A stretch of DNA of 64,000 nt from Oscillospiraceae bacterium (GCA_021203065.1 JAJQBX010000027.1:1-64000); one strand, 5' to 3'; shown: positions 16,840-25,524, counted from the first letter of the stretch. Translations and numbers: made by a program. Notes: generated by a model from the sequence alone, not told the origin.

Positions 16840-17790
16840 GTGGTCTATATAAAAAAGCGTTCTTCACAGGCATCGGTTGTCATTATTTATCTTGCAACCA
16901 TGCTTATATGCTTGGTTCTGTTCGGTTTTGCCGCCGTGACGCTCCTTGATATATTCGTCACTCAGCCTGCTCTCGAGGCGGAAGCCGCCGAAAGCGGAAG
17001 CGACAGCTCCGAAGAAGAGGAAACGGTCGACTATTCTGAGGCAACCGAAACGATTCTCTTTGTCGGCGCAGACGGTCAGGATATAAACGCCATAGTTCTT
17101 CTTCGGGTCAATCCGGAAGAGGGCACAATTGCGATAGTTCCCGTCTCGAAATACACTCTTTCCTCTGTTGACTCGACAAGCGGAACTATTGAATATCTCT
17201 TCGAAACAGGCGGCATAAGCTATCTCAAGACCGCTGTCGAGAACGCATACGGTCTTACTTGCGACAAGTATATCAAAATAACAAACGACGGTTGGGCTGA
17301 GCTCTGCGAGTACACAGGCGGCATGACCAGCTACGTCTTCCCGGAGGATCTCTACTACAAGGACGAGGAGACGGGTGACCTGACGAGCTTCTCAGCAGGA
17401 AACTCAAACCGCACCCTCTGGGGCGACGATATAAGAAGAATCGTCACCTATCCGCTCTATTCAAACGGCGAGCAGACGAGGGTTCAGGTCATCGGCGAAA
17501 TCGCCGTCGCTCTCATAAACGACGCTTTCGACACCAATTCAGAGAACATGAAAGCGAACATTCAGAATATCTTCAATACTATATACAATAACTCCGACAC
17601 CGACATCACTTCAAAGACGTTTGCAAGCGTCCGTGACGCCTACGAATACATGCTTGAAACAGCCTCCTCCCCTGCGACCTACCGCATGCCAAGAGGAGAA
17701 TGGAACTCAAGCGGCTATTTCGTCCTTGACGACGAAGCGGCGGCGGAGATTCAGGAATACTTCGGACTGACATCAGTTTTGGAAGAATAG
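16840..17790 (+). CDS. Divergent LytR-CpsA-Psr-like membrane protein
   Basis: Protein of 316 residues. One transmembrane helix (about 12-38) is followed by an acidic Ser/Glu linker and a domain that follows the LCP order: TETILFVGADGQD, INAIVLLRVNPEEGTIAIV, then a short YLFETGGISYLKTAVEN segment and a later EDLYYKDEETGD. The family's catalytic I-P-R-D-T is replaced by VPVSKYT, so the phosphate-binding Arg/Asp pair is missing. It may be an inactive or regulatory LCP homolog. It starts at GTG 16840 with a weak SD. It lies 10 bp upstream of zapA and begins a five-gene run to 21641. Confidence 0.65.
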   Translation: MVYIKKRSSQASVVIIYLATMLICLVLFGFAAVTLLDIFVTQPALEAEAAESGSDSSEEEETVDYSEATETILFVGADGQDINAIVLLRVNPEEGTIAIVPVSKYTLSSVDSTSGTIEYLFETGGISYLKTAVENAYGLTCDKYIKITNDGWAELCEYTGGMTSYVFPEDLYYKDEETGDLTSFSAGNSNRTLWGDDIRRIVTYPLYSNGEQTRVQVIGEIAVALINDAFDTNSENMKANIQNIFNTIYNNSDTDITSKTFASVRDAYEYMLETASSPATYRMPRGEWNSSGYFVLDDEAAAEIQEYFGLTSVLEE

Positions 17791-17800
17791 AGGTGCAGCT

Positions 17801-18157
17801 ATGGAAAACAGAGTCAAGGTAAGAATAATCGGGAGGGAGTATACCCTTGTGACGGAGAATTCGCCGGAGTACACGGTGGCTCTTGCGGAGAAGCTTGATG
17901 CGCAGATGAACTCCATGCTCGCCGTCAAGAATACCCTTTCGGGCATCGATGTCGCCATTCTGTCGGCACTTGATGCCATGGACGAAGCGCAGAAAGCCTC
18001 CGAGAATGAGGACAGCATGCGCTATCAGCTCGGCGAGTATGTCACAACGGCGAACCGCTCGAAGCAGAGCTATGATGCGGCAAAGCGTGAGATAGCCCAG
18101 CTCAAGAAGCGAATCGAAGAGCTCGAAAAGAAGCTGAATGAAAGCAGTCTCTTCTGA
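17801..18157 (+). CDS. zapA: Cell division protein ZapA
   Basis: Protein of 118 residues. The N-terminal beta-rich domain (VKVRIIGREYTLVTENSPEY) is followed by a helical dimerisation segment (VALAEKLDAQMNSML) and a C-terminal coiled coil (about 75-115). It bundles FtsZ filaments in the Z-ring. Length is normal for Firmicutes ZapA. SD GAGGTG; the stop overlaps the next start by one base (TGATG). Confidence 0.88.
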   Translation: MENRVKVRIIGREYTLVTENSPEYTVALAEKLDAQMNSMLAVKNTLSGIDVAILSALDAMDEAQKASENEDSMRYQLGEYVTTANRSKQSYDAAKREIAQLKKRIEELEKKLNESSLF

Positions 18158-20223
18158 TGGATAGCATTAACACTAAACCGGAGCTCTTAGCTCCCTGTGG
18201 AAGTATGGAGTCGCTATATGCGGCTCTTAAATCCGGGTGCGACGCCGTCTATATAGGAGGACGTCTTTTCTCCGCCCGACAGAACGCCGAGAACTTCTCG
18301 CATGAGGATATTCTCGATGCTGTGGGAGTATGCCACCGGCATGGCGTGAAGATATATCAGGCGATAAACATCGCCGTTTTTGACAGCGAGATTCCTAAGC
18401 TTTTGGACGAAATAAAGTTCGCATGCGACTCAGGAATCGACGGGCTCATCGTTCAGGACAGAGCGGTAGAACGAATCGTACGTGAATCCTGCCCAGAAAT
18501 GCCTCTTCACGCCTCAACGCAGATGACTCTTCACTTTTCCGACGGCGTCCTCTGGGCTAAGGAGCATGACTACTCGAGGGTTGTCCTCTCAAGAGAGCTG
18601 AGCCAAGATATTATCAGGCATCTTTCGGGCTTGGGAGTTGAAACTGAGATTTTTGTCCACGGTGCTCTTTGCATGTCCGTTTCAGGGCAGTGCTACTTAA
18701 GTGCGATGATCGGCTCTCGCTCGGCGAACAGAGGGCTTTGTGCGGGAGCTTGCAGGCTCCCTTTTTCATCAACAGGAAAGCCCCGGGACAAGTATGCCCT
18801 CTCACTTAAAGACCTGACGCTTATAGAAGACGCAGAAGAGCTGAACGAAATCGGCGCATCTTCCCTTAAAATAGAGGGCAGAATGAAGCGTCCGGAGTAT
18901 GTCTCTGCCGCAACCGGCGAATTCAGGGCTGCTCTTGACGGCAAGGCTTACGACTATAATCTTCTGCGCTCTGCTTTCTCAAGAAGCGGCTTTACAGACG
19001 GCTATTTCCGGGGGAAACATGATTCGGATATGTTCGGCGCACGCTCATATGAGGACGTCACCGACATGACATCGTCGCTAAGCCTGATTCACGAGAAATA
19101 TAAGTCCGAATTTCAGAGATTTACCCTTTCGATGAGCCTCACTATCAGGCGGCAGGAAAATGCCGTGCTCACGGCTACAGACGGCGTTGAAACAGTCACC
19201 ATTATGGGAGCTGTCCCGCAGGAGGCGATAAACCGTCCCCTGACGCCAGAAGCCGCCGCTTCACAGCTCGGGAAGCTTGGCGGAACGCTCTACCGTCCGG
19301 GAGAAATCACCGCAGAAATTGAGCCGGGGCTGATGCTCCCGCTTTCGGAGCTGAATTCGCTTCGGCGTCAGGCGGTCGAAAAGCTCGACAACCTGCGGCA
19401 GGAAAAGCTGACTCTGAAAAAGCCGTTTACCCCCGCAGATTATCTCCCCGAAGCTTATGAAATGGCGAAGAAACAGACAAAGTGGTGGGTTTCGGTTGAA
19501 AGGATAGCTCAGCTTGAAAAAGTTAACTGCGACCGGGTTATAATTCCCCTGTCGCTGGCAGAAGAGTATGTTAACGCAGGCTATGACCCTAAAAAAGCGA
19601 TTCTCTCGCCTCCCCGGTTCACGCTCCACGCTGAAAAAGTGGAAGCGGAGCTTACAGCCGCAAAGGCACTCGGCTTCAAAACAGCCATGGCTTCTAATTC
19701 CGGATATGTCCGGATGCTCCCGAGGCTCGGGTTCGGGACGGTCGGCGGCTTCGGGCTGAATATAACCAACTCGCTTTCTGCGGATGAATACGCCCTCGAC
19801 GGGCTCAAGGCTCTCACCCTTTCATACGAACTGAAAGCCGCACAGCTTAACGGCATCAGGGCGTCAGTTCCCAAGGGCGCAGTACTCTTTGGCAGATTGC
19901 CGCTTATGGTGATGGCAAACTGCCCGATAAAAGCCGAAACCGGCTGCAAAGCCTGCTCCCACAGTCTCACCGACAGAACCGGGACAGTATTTCCGGTCAC
20001 CTGCCGGATGCGTGACGGCGAGGATTATAACGAGCTCCTCAATTCGAAAATCCTCTATCTGCCAGATAAGCTCAGCTATTTCAACATAGATTTCGGGATT
20101 CTCATGTTTACTGATGAGAGTCCGGAGGAAGCGAAAGAGATTTTGGAGGACTATAGGTCCGGAATTTCTCATAGGGACGGGAGAGATTATACTAATGGGC
20201 TCTATTTCAGAGGAGTGCTGTAA
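18157..20223 (+). CDS. U32 family peptidase (RlhA/collagenase-like, with DUF3656-type C-terminal part)
   Basis: Protein of 688 residues. The U32 core (about 8-290) contains ELLAPCGSMESLYAALKSGCDAVY, HASTQMTLH, RLCAGACRLPF-like GLCAGACRLPF and SLKIEGRMKRPEYV. A long C-terminal half contains CPIKAETGCKACSH and VTCRMRDG. Conserved Cys of this family ligate an Fe-S cluster in the RNA-hydroxylating members (RlhA, TrhP). The neighbour zapA is a frequent partner in Firmicutes. A role in tRNA or rRNA hydroxylation is more likely than proteolysis, but this is inferred from the family. Starts within the zapA stop; dut begins 1 bp after it. Confidence 0.87.
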   Translation: MDSINTKPELLAPCGSMESLYAALKSGCDAVYIGGRLFSARQNAENFSHEDILDAVGVCHRHGVKIYQAINIAVFDSEIPKLLDEIKFACDSGIDGLIVQDRAVERIVRESCPEMPLHASTQMTLHFSDGVLWAKEHDYSRVVLSRELSQDIIRHLSGLGVETEIFVHGALCMSVSGQCYLSAMIGSRSANRGLCAGACRLPFSSTGKPRDKYALSLKDLTLIEDAEELNEIGASSLKIEGRMKRPEYVSAATGEFRAALDGKAYDYNLLRSAFSRSGFTDGYFRGKHDSDMFGARSYEDVTDMTSSLSLIHEKYKSEFQRFTLSMSLTIRRQENAVLTATDGVETVTIMGAVPQEAINRPLTPEAAASQLGKLGGTLYRPGEITAEIEPGLMLPLSELNSLRRQAVEKLDNLRQEKLTLKKPFTPADYLPEAYEMAKKQTKWWVSVERIAQLEKVNCDRVIIPLSLAEEYVNAGYDPKKAILSPPRFTLHAEKVEAELTAAKALGFKTAMASNSGYVRMLPRLGFGTVGGFGLNITNSLSADEYALDGLKALTLSYELKAAQLNGIRASVPKGAVLFGRLPLMVMANCPIKAETGCKACSHSLTDRTGTVFPVTCRMRDGEDYNELLNSKILYLPDKLSYFNIDFGILMFTDESPEEAKEILEDYRSGISHRDGRDYTNGLYFRGVL

Positions 20224-20224
20224 C

Positions 20225-20677
20225 ATGGAAAGACTTAACCTGCAAATAAAAAAGCTCCGTCCGGGAGCTATTCTGCCGGAGGCGGCAACAAGGCTCAGTG
20301 CAGGGCTCGATCTGCATGCATGCATTGATGAGCCGCTCACAGTTCCTGTCGGCGAAATAGTGACCGTCCCCTGCGGGATTGCGGTCTGCCCGGATTTATC
20401 TGACGGAAACGTCGTCATGCTGGTCATAATCCGGTCTTCTTTGGGACGAAAGCACGGGCTGACGCTTGCGAATTCTGTCGGGGTGATTGATTCTGACTAC
20501 CGGGGCGAGATCCTTGTCCCCATCATAAATCACGGGAGCGAGGACTACTCGTTCCAGCCGGGTGAACGGTTTGCCCAGCTTGTGCCGCTCTTTGTTCCGA
20601 CGTGCACTGTCACGGAGGCTGAGGAGCTCCCCGATTCAGAGAGAACCGGCGGCTTTGGCTCGACCGGGAAAATTTAA
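20225..20677 (+). CDS. dut: dUTP diphosphatase
   Basis: Protein of 150 residues with all five trimeric dUTPase motifs in order: AGLDLHA, IRSSLGRKHG, GVIDSDYRGEI, ERFAQLV and RTGGFGSTG. It hydrolyses dUTP to dUMP, keeping uracil out of DNA and feeding thymidylate synthesis. The start at 20225 follows AGGAG by 9 nt; the upstream extension of the frame lies inside the U32 gene. Part of the zapA-U32-dut run. Confidence 0.95.
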   Translation: MERLNLQIKKLRPGAILPEAATRLSAGLDLHACIDEPLTVPVGEIVTVPCGIAVCPDLSDGNVVMLVIIRSSLGRKHGLTLANSVGVIDSDYRGEILVPIINHGSEDYSFQPGERFAQLVPLFVPTCTVTEAEELPDSERTGGFGSTGKI

Positions 20678-20687
20678 GGAGGATACT

Positions 20688-21641
20688 ATGTTCAGATTTG
20701 CCATCATGGGTGCCGGGCACATCGCAAACAAGTTCTGCGATGCCGTCAGGCGTATAGACGATGCAGAAGTCGTCGCCGTCGCCAGTAGATCTGGCAGGGC
20801 GAAAGACTTTGCCGAAAGAAACGGAATTTCAGAATATTTCAACGATTATTCCGGGATGCTCGAAGCAGTCAAGCCCGACTGCGTCTATGTTGCGGCGACG
20901 TCGAATGCGCATTATGAGCTGAGCAAGCTCTGCATTGAGGCGGGCATTCCCGTCTTATGCGAAAAGGCGATGTTTTTAAACAGTAAGGATGCCCGGGAGA
21001 TCTTCGCTCTTTCCGAGAAAAAGGGAGTGTTCGCCATGGAGGCGATGTGGTCGAGATTCCTGCCGGCTATTGTGAAAGCCCGGGAATGGGTTCATTCGGG
21101 AAGAATCGGCGAGCCGGTCTACGCCACTTCAGCAATCGGCTTCAAGGCGGAGGAGAACCCCCTGAATCGCTACTACTGCAAAGCTCTTGGCGGCGGTGCG
21201 GCATATGATCTGACCGTCTACGACTATGAAATTCTCACTTTTCTTATAGACCGCCCCGCAGAGGTCGTCTCTTCTCACGCTGTAAAGACCGAGGACGGGG
21301 TAGATCTAACCGACCACATTCTTCTTAAGTTCCCGAAAGAGGGTTTTAGGGATTGCCTCGCCGTCTGCGAGAGCACATTTCTTGCAAAATTAGATGAGAA
21401 GATAGTCATCTACGGCAGTGACGGCAAGCTCGAAATCCCCCGACCGCACTTTGCGACCGACTGCTACCTCTATGACGCCGGTTTCAATCTTATCGACAGC
21501 TTCAAGGACGACGTCACCGAAAACGGCTTTGTCTATGAGGCGATGGAGGCAATAAGGTGCATCAGATCCGGGAAAATCGAGAGCGAAACTGTGCCGCACA
21601 GCCTGACTATAGCTTGCTCTGAAATGTTTGACGAATTATAA
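20688..21641 (+). CDS. Gfo/Idh/MocA family NAD(P)-dependent oxidoreductase
   Basis: Protein of 317 residues. The Rossmann fold begins FAIMGAGHIANKF. VYVAATSNAHYEL and the active-site lysine motif CEKAMFLNSKDA follow, then EAMWSRFLPAI and GGGAAYDLTVYDYE in the substrate domain. Family members oxidise sugars, polyols or dihydrodiols; the substrate here is not determined. AAGGAGG lies 7 nt before the ATG. The 3' end overlaps the convergent symporter gene by 35 bp. Confidence 0.9.
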   Translation: MFRFAIMGAGHIANKFCDAVRRIDDAEVVAVASRSGRAKDFAERNGISEYFNDYSGMLEAVKPDCVYVAATSNAHYELSKLCIEAGIPVLCEKAMFLNSKDAREIFALSEKKGVFAMEAMWSRFLPAIVKAREWVHSGRIGEPVYATSAIGFKAEENPLNRYYCKALGGGAAYDLTVYDYEILTFLIDRPAEVVSSHAVKTEDGVDLTDHILLKFPKEGFRDCLAVCESTFLAKLDEKIVIYGSDGKLEIPRPHFATDCYLYDAGFNLIDSFKDDVTENGFVYEAMEAIRCIRSGKIESETVPHSLTIACSEMFDEL

Positions 21642-22890
21642 CTTTCCTCAGCCCCACCAACGCCCCCACGCACGGGAACACCATCAGTCCGTTGAAGATG
21701 TCGCTTATCTTCCATGCGGCGGAGAGGCTTACGACTGCTCCAAGAAAAACTGCTGCTGTGAGTGCGATTTTATAGAGCAGGACCGACCTATCTGAGAGAT
21801 ATTCTGCAGCAGTCAGCCCTATTTTCGACCAGCCGATGATGGTTGCTGTGGCAAAGCCTGCGGTGCAGAGGGCGATTATGCTGCCGGAAAAGCCCCCGAA
21901 GACGCTTTCGCAGGCGGCTGAGACGAGGAGTGCGCCGTCAAGACCGGTTTTCAGTGCTCCGGAAGAGAGGATTGCAAGAGCCGTCAGGGTGCAGATGACG
22001 AAGGTGTCAACTATCACCTCAAACATGTTCATAAGCCCCTGCTCACGTGACGTCAGGTCGCTTTCAGCGTGGATGGCGGCGGTTGTTCCCAAGCCTGCTT
22101 CGTTTGAGAAAACGCCCCTCCTGAAGCCGACGCTTACAGCCTCTTTGACCGAAACCCCGACAGCCGCACCGGCGACGGATTTTAAGCCGAATGCCGAGCG
22201 GATTATTTCAGAAAAAACTCCGGGGAGCTCACCGAAATTTGCGACTATAACCGCAGCGACTGCGAATATGTATATAACCGTCAGGATGGGCATGATAACC
22301 GAGGAGGCTTTCCCGGTGAAATCCCGTCCCGAAAAGAGGCATGCGGCAGTTAATCCTGCAAGGATAAGCCCGACAGAAACTGTGCTTATCCCCGATTCTG
22401 AATTTACGGCTTCTGCGGCGGAGTTTGACTGAACCATTCCTCCCATCCCGAATGATGCAAGAACGGTGAAGAGGGCATAGAGCTTCCCTAAGAACTTTTC
22501 TCCCATTCCGTCCCGGATAGCATACATTATTCCGCCTTTTTTGCCGTCACGATACTCTATACTTAAAACGCCCTCGGCAAACGAGACAGCCATCCCGAGG
22601 AATGCCGACACCCAGAGCCAGAATATAGCTCCTGCGCCGCCGAGGGTGATAGCCGTCGCAACGCCTGCAACGCTCCCCGTCCCGACAGTTGCGGCAAGGG
22701 AGGTTGACAAAACCCGGAAGCGGCTCTTTCCGCCGCCGGAAAGGCTTTTGCGGACAGCCTTTATCATTTGTCCCAAGCACCTGACTTGCGGAAAATGCAG
22801 ATTAATAGTATAATAAATTCCGACGGAAATTATCAAAGCAACCGTCGGCAGACTCCATACGAGATCATTTAGCTTATCAAGAAAGGGCAT
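21607..22890 (-). CDS. Alanine/glycine:cation symporter (AGCS family)
   Basis: Protein of 427 residues with about 10-11 transmembrane helices. AGCS signatures are SLAATVGTGSVAGVATAI, SFAEGVLSIEYR and FRRGVFSNEAGLGTTAAIH. It would import alanine or glycine with Na+ or H+. SD GGAGGA precedes the ATG, and half of that SD is in a 7-bp stem. The gene is convergent with, and overlaps, the oxidoreductase gene. No glycine riboswitch is visible upstream, where a palindromic repeat occupies the gap. Confidence 0.92.
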   Translation of the reverse strand: MPFLDKLNDLVWSLPTVALIISVGIYYTINLHFPQVRCLGQMIKAVRKSLSGGGKSRFRVLSTSLAATVGTGSVAGVATAITLGGAGAIFWLWVSAFLGMAVSFAEGVLSIEYRDGKKGGIMYAIRDGMGEKFLGKLYALFTVLASFGMGGMVQSNSAAEAVNSESGISTVSVGLILAGLTAACLFSGRDFTGKASSVIMPILTVIYIFAVAAVIVANFGELPGVFSEIIRSAFGLKSVAGAAVGVSVKEAVSVGFRRGVFSNEAGLGTTAAIHAESDLTSREQGLMNMFEVIVDTFVICTLTALAILSSGALKTGLDGALLVSAACESVFGGFSGSIIALCTAGFATATIIGWSKIGLTAAEYLSDRSVLLYKIALTAAVFLGAVVSLSAAWKISDIFNGLMVFPCVGALVGLRKVIIRQTFQSKL

Positions 22891-22892
22891 AG

Positions 22893-22914
22893 AAATCCTC
22901 CTTTTGCAGGATTT
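22893..22914 (-). promoter_or_regulatory. Hairpin overlapping the SD of the AGCS symporter
   Basis: AAATCCT (22893-22899) and AGGATTT (22908-22914) pair perfectly; on the mRNA this puts part of the GGAGGA SD (22896-22901) into the stem, which could limit translation. Confidence 0.45.
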
Positions 22915-22932
22915 TATATAGAACCAATTAAT

Positions 22933-22975
22933 GCCTCCCCTGAAAGGGGAGGTGGCACGAAGTGCCGGAGGGGTT
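22933..22975 (+). repeat. Half copy (right half) of the palindromic repeat
   Basis: CCTCCCCTGAAAGGGGAGG, a GGCACGAAGTGCC hairpin and the terminal GAGGGGTT (22968-22975). The GGAGGGG at 22967-22973 serves as the SD of the next gene. Confidence 0.8.
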
Positions 22976-22979
22976 ACAG

Positions 22980-23405
22980 ATGCGAAAATATCAACCTAAG
23001 CACTCGGCTTTAATCGTCATAGATGTCGCTATAGTAGTTTTGGCGGCGATACTCACCGGTTTCACGGTGGGGTATTTGTCCAACCATAAAATTATTATGA
23101 CGCTTCTTTTATGTTTATTCTGGCTTATAGCGATTCTCTTTGCAGCGGTTTTACTGCCTGCCTACTTCTCACGCACTGTTATATACATCTCCCCCACCGA
23201 AATTTCTATGAAAACAGGCATAGTCTACGCAAAACGCCACTACATGCGTGCCTCCGCCGTCCAGTACGTCTCTACAATAACGACCTTCATGTCGAAATAC
23301 ACCGGGCTCAACTTCGTGATATTTCGGGCGATGGGAGGCACGATGGTGCTGCCGTTTTTAGGGCTTAGCGATTTGCATGAGATTGAAGATATGATGAGGA
23401 ATTGA
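22980..23405 (+). CDS. PH domain-containing membrane protein (bPH2, YdbS-like)
   Basis: Protein of 141 residues. Two transmembrane helices (about 12-34 and 42-64) are followed by one bacterial PH-like domain (TVIYISPTEISMKTGIVY, YMRASAVQYVSTI, GLNFVIFRAMGGTMVLPFLG). YdbS/YdbT pairs are membrane proteins whose function is poorly known. ATG at 22980 is chosen because GGAGGGG ends 6 nt before it; that SD belongs to the repeat element. The next gene, a larger bPH2 protein, follows after another repeat. Confidence 0.78.
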   Translation: MRKYQPKHSALIVIDVAIVVLAAILTGFTVGYLSNHKIIMTLLLCLFWLIAILFAAVLLPAYFSRTVIYISPTEISMKTGIVYAKRHYMRASAVQYVSTITTFMSKYTGLNFVIFRAMGGTMVLPFLGLSDLHEIEDMMRN

Positions 23406-23438
23406 TCGCCTGCGGCGATGCGCCGACTGCGTGGGCGC

Positions 23439-23585
23439 ACCCCTCCACCACCGCACTTCGTGCGGCGGTCCCCCCTCCCCTTATCAGGGGAGGCAATAGC
23501 ATCCTCTCACAAAAACTTTTGAAAGAAGCAATTATGGCTCCCCTGTCAAGGGGAGCTGGCAGCCCGCAGGGCTGACTGAGGGGTT
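23439..23585 (-). repeat. Full-length palindromic repeat, reverse orientation
   Basis: Bounded by ACCCCTCC (23439-23446) and GAGGGGTT (23578-23585), with CCGCACTTCGTGCGG, CTCCCCTTATCAGGGGAG, GCTCCCCTGTCAAGGGGAGC and CAGCCCGCAGGGCTG stems. An additional GCCTGCGGCGATGC stretch (23408-23435) lies before it. It separates the two PH-domain genes. Confidence 0.85.
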
Positions 23586-23603
23586 CTCCCCCTACGAAAG
23601 AAG

Positions 23604-25100
23604 ATGACAACCACGACTGAAAGAACTGTCAAGCAGCATCCGCTGAAATTATTCTCCTATACCACAAACTATTTCTGGCTTCTTATAATCCCTCTCGTAA
23701 GAAGCCTTTATTCCATTTCCCTTGATGTCGATTCGCTTCGGGTGTGGCTTATGGGTACTTGGATGGATCTCTTGGTCATCGGGGCAATTCTTATATTTGC
23801 ATGGAGGCGGTGGGAGCATGTCTATGTCCGGTTCGACGACAGGAAAATTTCCGTCACCAAGGGGAAGATATACTCCACCTGCGACGTCATCTATTACGAC
23901 ACTATAAGCTCCCTGAGCGTCAACCAGACTCTTTTTCTCAAGCTCTTCGGGGCTTGCACCGTCACGGTAGGGACTAATGCGGGAGTCATAAGCCGGGCTT
24001 CCGACAACATTTCTCTGACTCTGAGAAAATCCGACGCCGACAGGCTCTATGCAAGGGTCAAGAAGTCGAGAGCCAAGAGCCTCCGCTATTCGGTCACTCC
24101 GAACAAAATCAGGCTCATACTCTATTCGTTCATCTCGTCGTCGACCCTTTCGGGGACGGTGGTAATTCTGGCGTTTCTCTATGAGACCTCAAGAATGTTC
24201 GACAGAGAGGTTGAGGCTCAGCTCATCATGGACACGCTCAGCGACGTTGTGAACAGGGCTTCTGTATATGTCTCACCGGTTGTTGCAGGCGTTTCTGTGG
24301 TCATAATTATCGGGTGGCTGGTCTCGTTTATGACAAATATCTTTAACTACTGGAACTATTCCCTCACCCGCTGCTCGGACAGCTTATACATCAAGAGCGG
24401 ACTTATCGAGAGAAACCGGCATATCCTCACCCTCGACAAGATAAACAGCGTCGACCTGAGGCAAAACCTCATCTCGAAGCTTCTCAGGATTTCCTCGCTC
24501 CACTGCGACTGCGCCGGCTACGGCGAAACGGGGCGTGCGGAGACCTCGGTTGTCATGCCGATTGCAACTGAGAGGGAGGTCAACTCCGCCGTCGTCGAGA
24601 TTTTCCCGGACATTCCATCAGAATCGGTCTATCACAAGCCGAAGCTGGATTTAAAGCCGACCTATCAGAGCTATTGGATGTTCTACTATGCGCCGGTTGT
24701 GCTTGCGATACTGCCACTGACGGCATATTTCGTTCTGTTTGCACTCTTCCCCTCTTGGCGTTCGGTCATCAGAGTAGGGCTCATCGTGGCTGAAATCCCT
24801 GCCCTCTGGCTCGCCATCGTCAAAACTCTCGCCATCTTCAAAACCGGCATCGCAGTCAACGGCGACTTCATCACCATGCGCTACTCAAAATTCTACACCT
24901 TCCACACAACAGTCGTCCCGAAGGACCGGATAGTAAAAGTGATAATAAAGCAGACCTACCTCCAAAGCCTTACCGGCAACTGCTCCGCAGTCATCTACAC
25001 AGCATCATCGGGAACTTCGAAGCACGTCATAACCGGTCTGAGGCTCAACCGGACACTCGGGTTCTTTGAGAAGAATGGGGTGGATCTGTATTTTGAATAA
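23604..25100 (+). CDS. PH domain-containing membrane protein (bPH2, YdbT-like)
   Basis: Protein of 498 residues with bPH2 repeats: VYVRFDDRKISVTKGKIYST (about 73-92), a central repeat SDSLYIKSGLIERNRHIL (about 260-277) and a C-terminal one (VNGDFITMRYSKFYTFHTTVV). Pairs of transmembrane helices lie before each repeat (about 20-70, 170-250 and 355-410). This is the usual three-PH layout of YdbT. It forms a pair with the smaller YdbS-like gene upstream. The SD is weak (GAAAGAAG), and the last base triplet coincides with a heptamer repeat array. Confidence 0.8.
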   Translation: MTTTTERTVKQHPLKLFSYTTNYFWLLIIPLVRSLYSISLDVDSLRVWLMGTWMDLLVIGAILIFAWRRWEHVYVRFDDRKISVTKGKIYSTCDVIYYDTISSLSVNQTLFLKLFGACTVTVGTNAGVISRASDNISLTLRKSDADRLYARVKKSRAKSLRYSVTPNKIRLILYSFISSSTLSGTVVILAFLYETSRMFDREVEAQLIMDTLSDVVNRASVYVSPVVAGVSVVIIIGWLVSFMTNIFNYWNYSLTRCSDSLYIKSGLIERNRHILTLDKINSVDLRQNLISKLLRISSLHCDCAGYGETGRAETSVVMPIATEREVNSAVVEIFPDIPSESVYHKPKLDLKPTYQSYWMFYYAPVVLAILPLTAYFVLFALFPSWRSVIRVGLIVAEIPALWLAIVKTLAIFKTGIAVNGDFITMRYSKFYTFHTTVVPKDRIVKVIIKQTYLQSLTGNCSAVIYTASSGTSKHVITGLRLNRTLGFFEKNGVDLYFE

Positions 25101-25132
25101 TGCGTAATGCTTAATTCGTAATGCGTAATTAC
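25098..25132 (+). repeat. Heptamer tandem array (TAATGCG type)
   Basis: TAATGCG, TAATGCT, TAATTCG, TAATGCG, TAATTAC: five 7-bp units that begin at the stop codon of the preceding gene. Related arrays are at 32111-32144 and 39281-39315. Confidence 0.85.
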
Positions 25133-25133
25133 T

Positions 25134-25157
25134 CCCCGCTAAGTGCGGGGATTTTTT
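25134..25157 (+). terminator. Terminator after the YdbT-like gene
   Basis: CCCCGC-TAAGT-GCGGGG followed by ATTTTTT. Confidence 0.85.
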
Positions 25158-25165
25158 AAAGCCTA

Positions 25166-25215
25166 TTGACAAACTCATCCTGCCGGTGTATAATATCTTT
25201 AGTGGGAATTCCCAC
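25166..25215 (+). promoter_or_regulatory. Consensus promoter and palindromic operator of the toxin-antitoxin pair
   Basis: TTGACA (25166-25171), 17-bp spacer, TATAAT (25189-25194). A perfect 14-bp palindrome, GTGGGAATTCCCAC (25202-25215), sits at the expected transcription start, the classical place for autorepression by an antitoxin or toxin-antitoxin complex. Confidence 0.8.
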
Positions 25216-25242
25216 ATAGGGATATTTACAGGAGGCGATTTT

Positions 25243-25524
25243 ATGGAATCTGCAAGAGAAGTCGTGAGAAACTACGACGTCCACATCGACAGCAAGAAGA
25301 GGGTCACTCTGCGTGGTGCGACTTATCACTACTACAACGTCAAAGAGTATGAGAACGGCTGCATTATGCTCGAACCAAGGGAGCTGGTTACGCCTACGGC
25401 AATCGGTGGAATGACAGAGGATGAGATTTACAATGAAGTCATGAAGGGTCTGAAATCAGCTGAAAGAAAGATTTATACTGCGGATGAGGTTGATGAAATT
25501 CTCAACAGTAGGTACGGAATATGA
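25243..25524 (+). CDS. Type II antitoxin-like protein (partner of a RelE/ParE toxin)
   Basis: Protein of 93 residues. The N-terminal part (NYDVHIDSKKRVTLRGATY) looks like a short beta-rich, possibly AbrB/SpoVT-like DNA-binding fold. The C-terminal part is helical and charged (TEDEIYNEVMKGLKSAERK, TADEVDEIL), suited to wrap a toxin. ATG at 25243 has GGAGG 7 nt upstream. It overlaps the toxin gene by 4 bp, and a palindrome lies at its promoter. The antitoxin assignment rests on context. Confidence 0.72.
   Translation: MESAREVVRNYDVHIDSKKRVTLRGATYHYYNVKEYENGCIMLEPRELVTPTAIGGMTEDEIYNEVMKGLKSAERKIYTADEVDEILNSRYGI

Noticed and set aside
22891-22961. Glycine riboswitch before the alanine/glycine symporter
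   Set aside because: The leader is short and filled by a palindromic repeat; no tandem glycine-aptamer features such as paired G/C-rich core motifs can be found.
25098-25132. Short regular repeats as a possible CRISPR array
   Set aside because: The unit is 7 bp with no spacers, and no cas gene is in the window.
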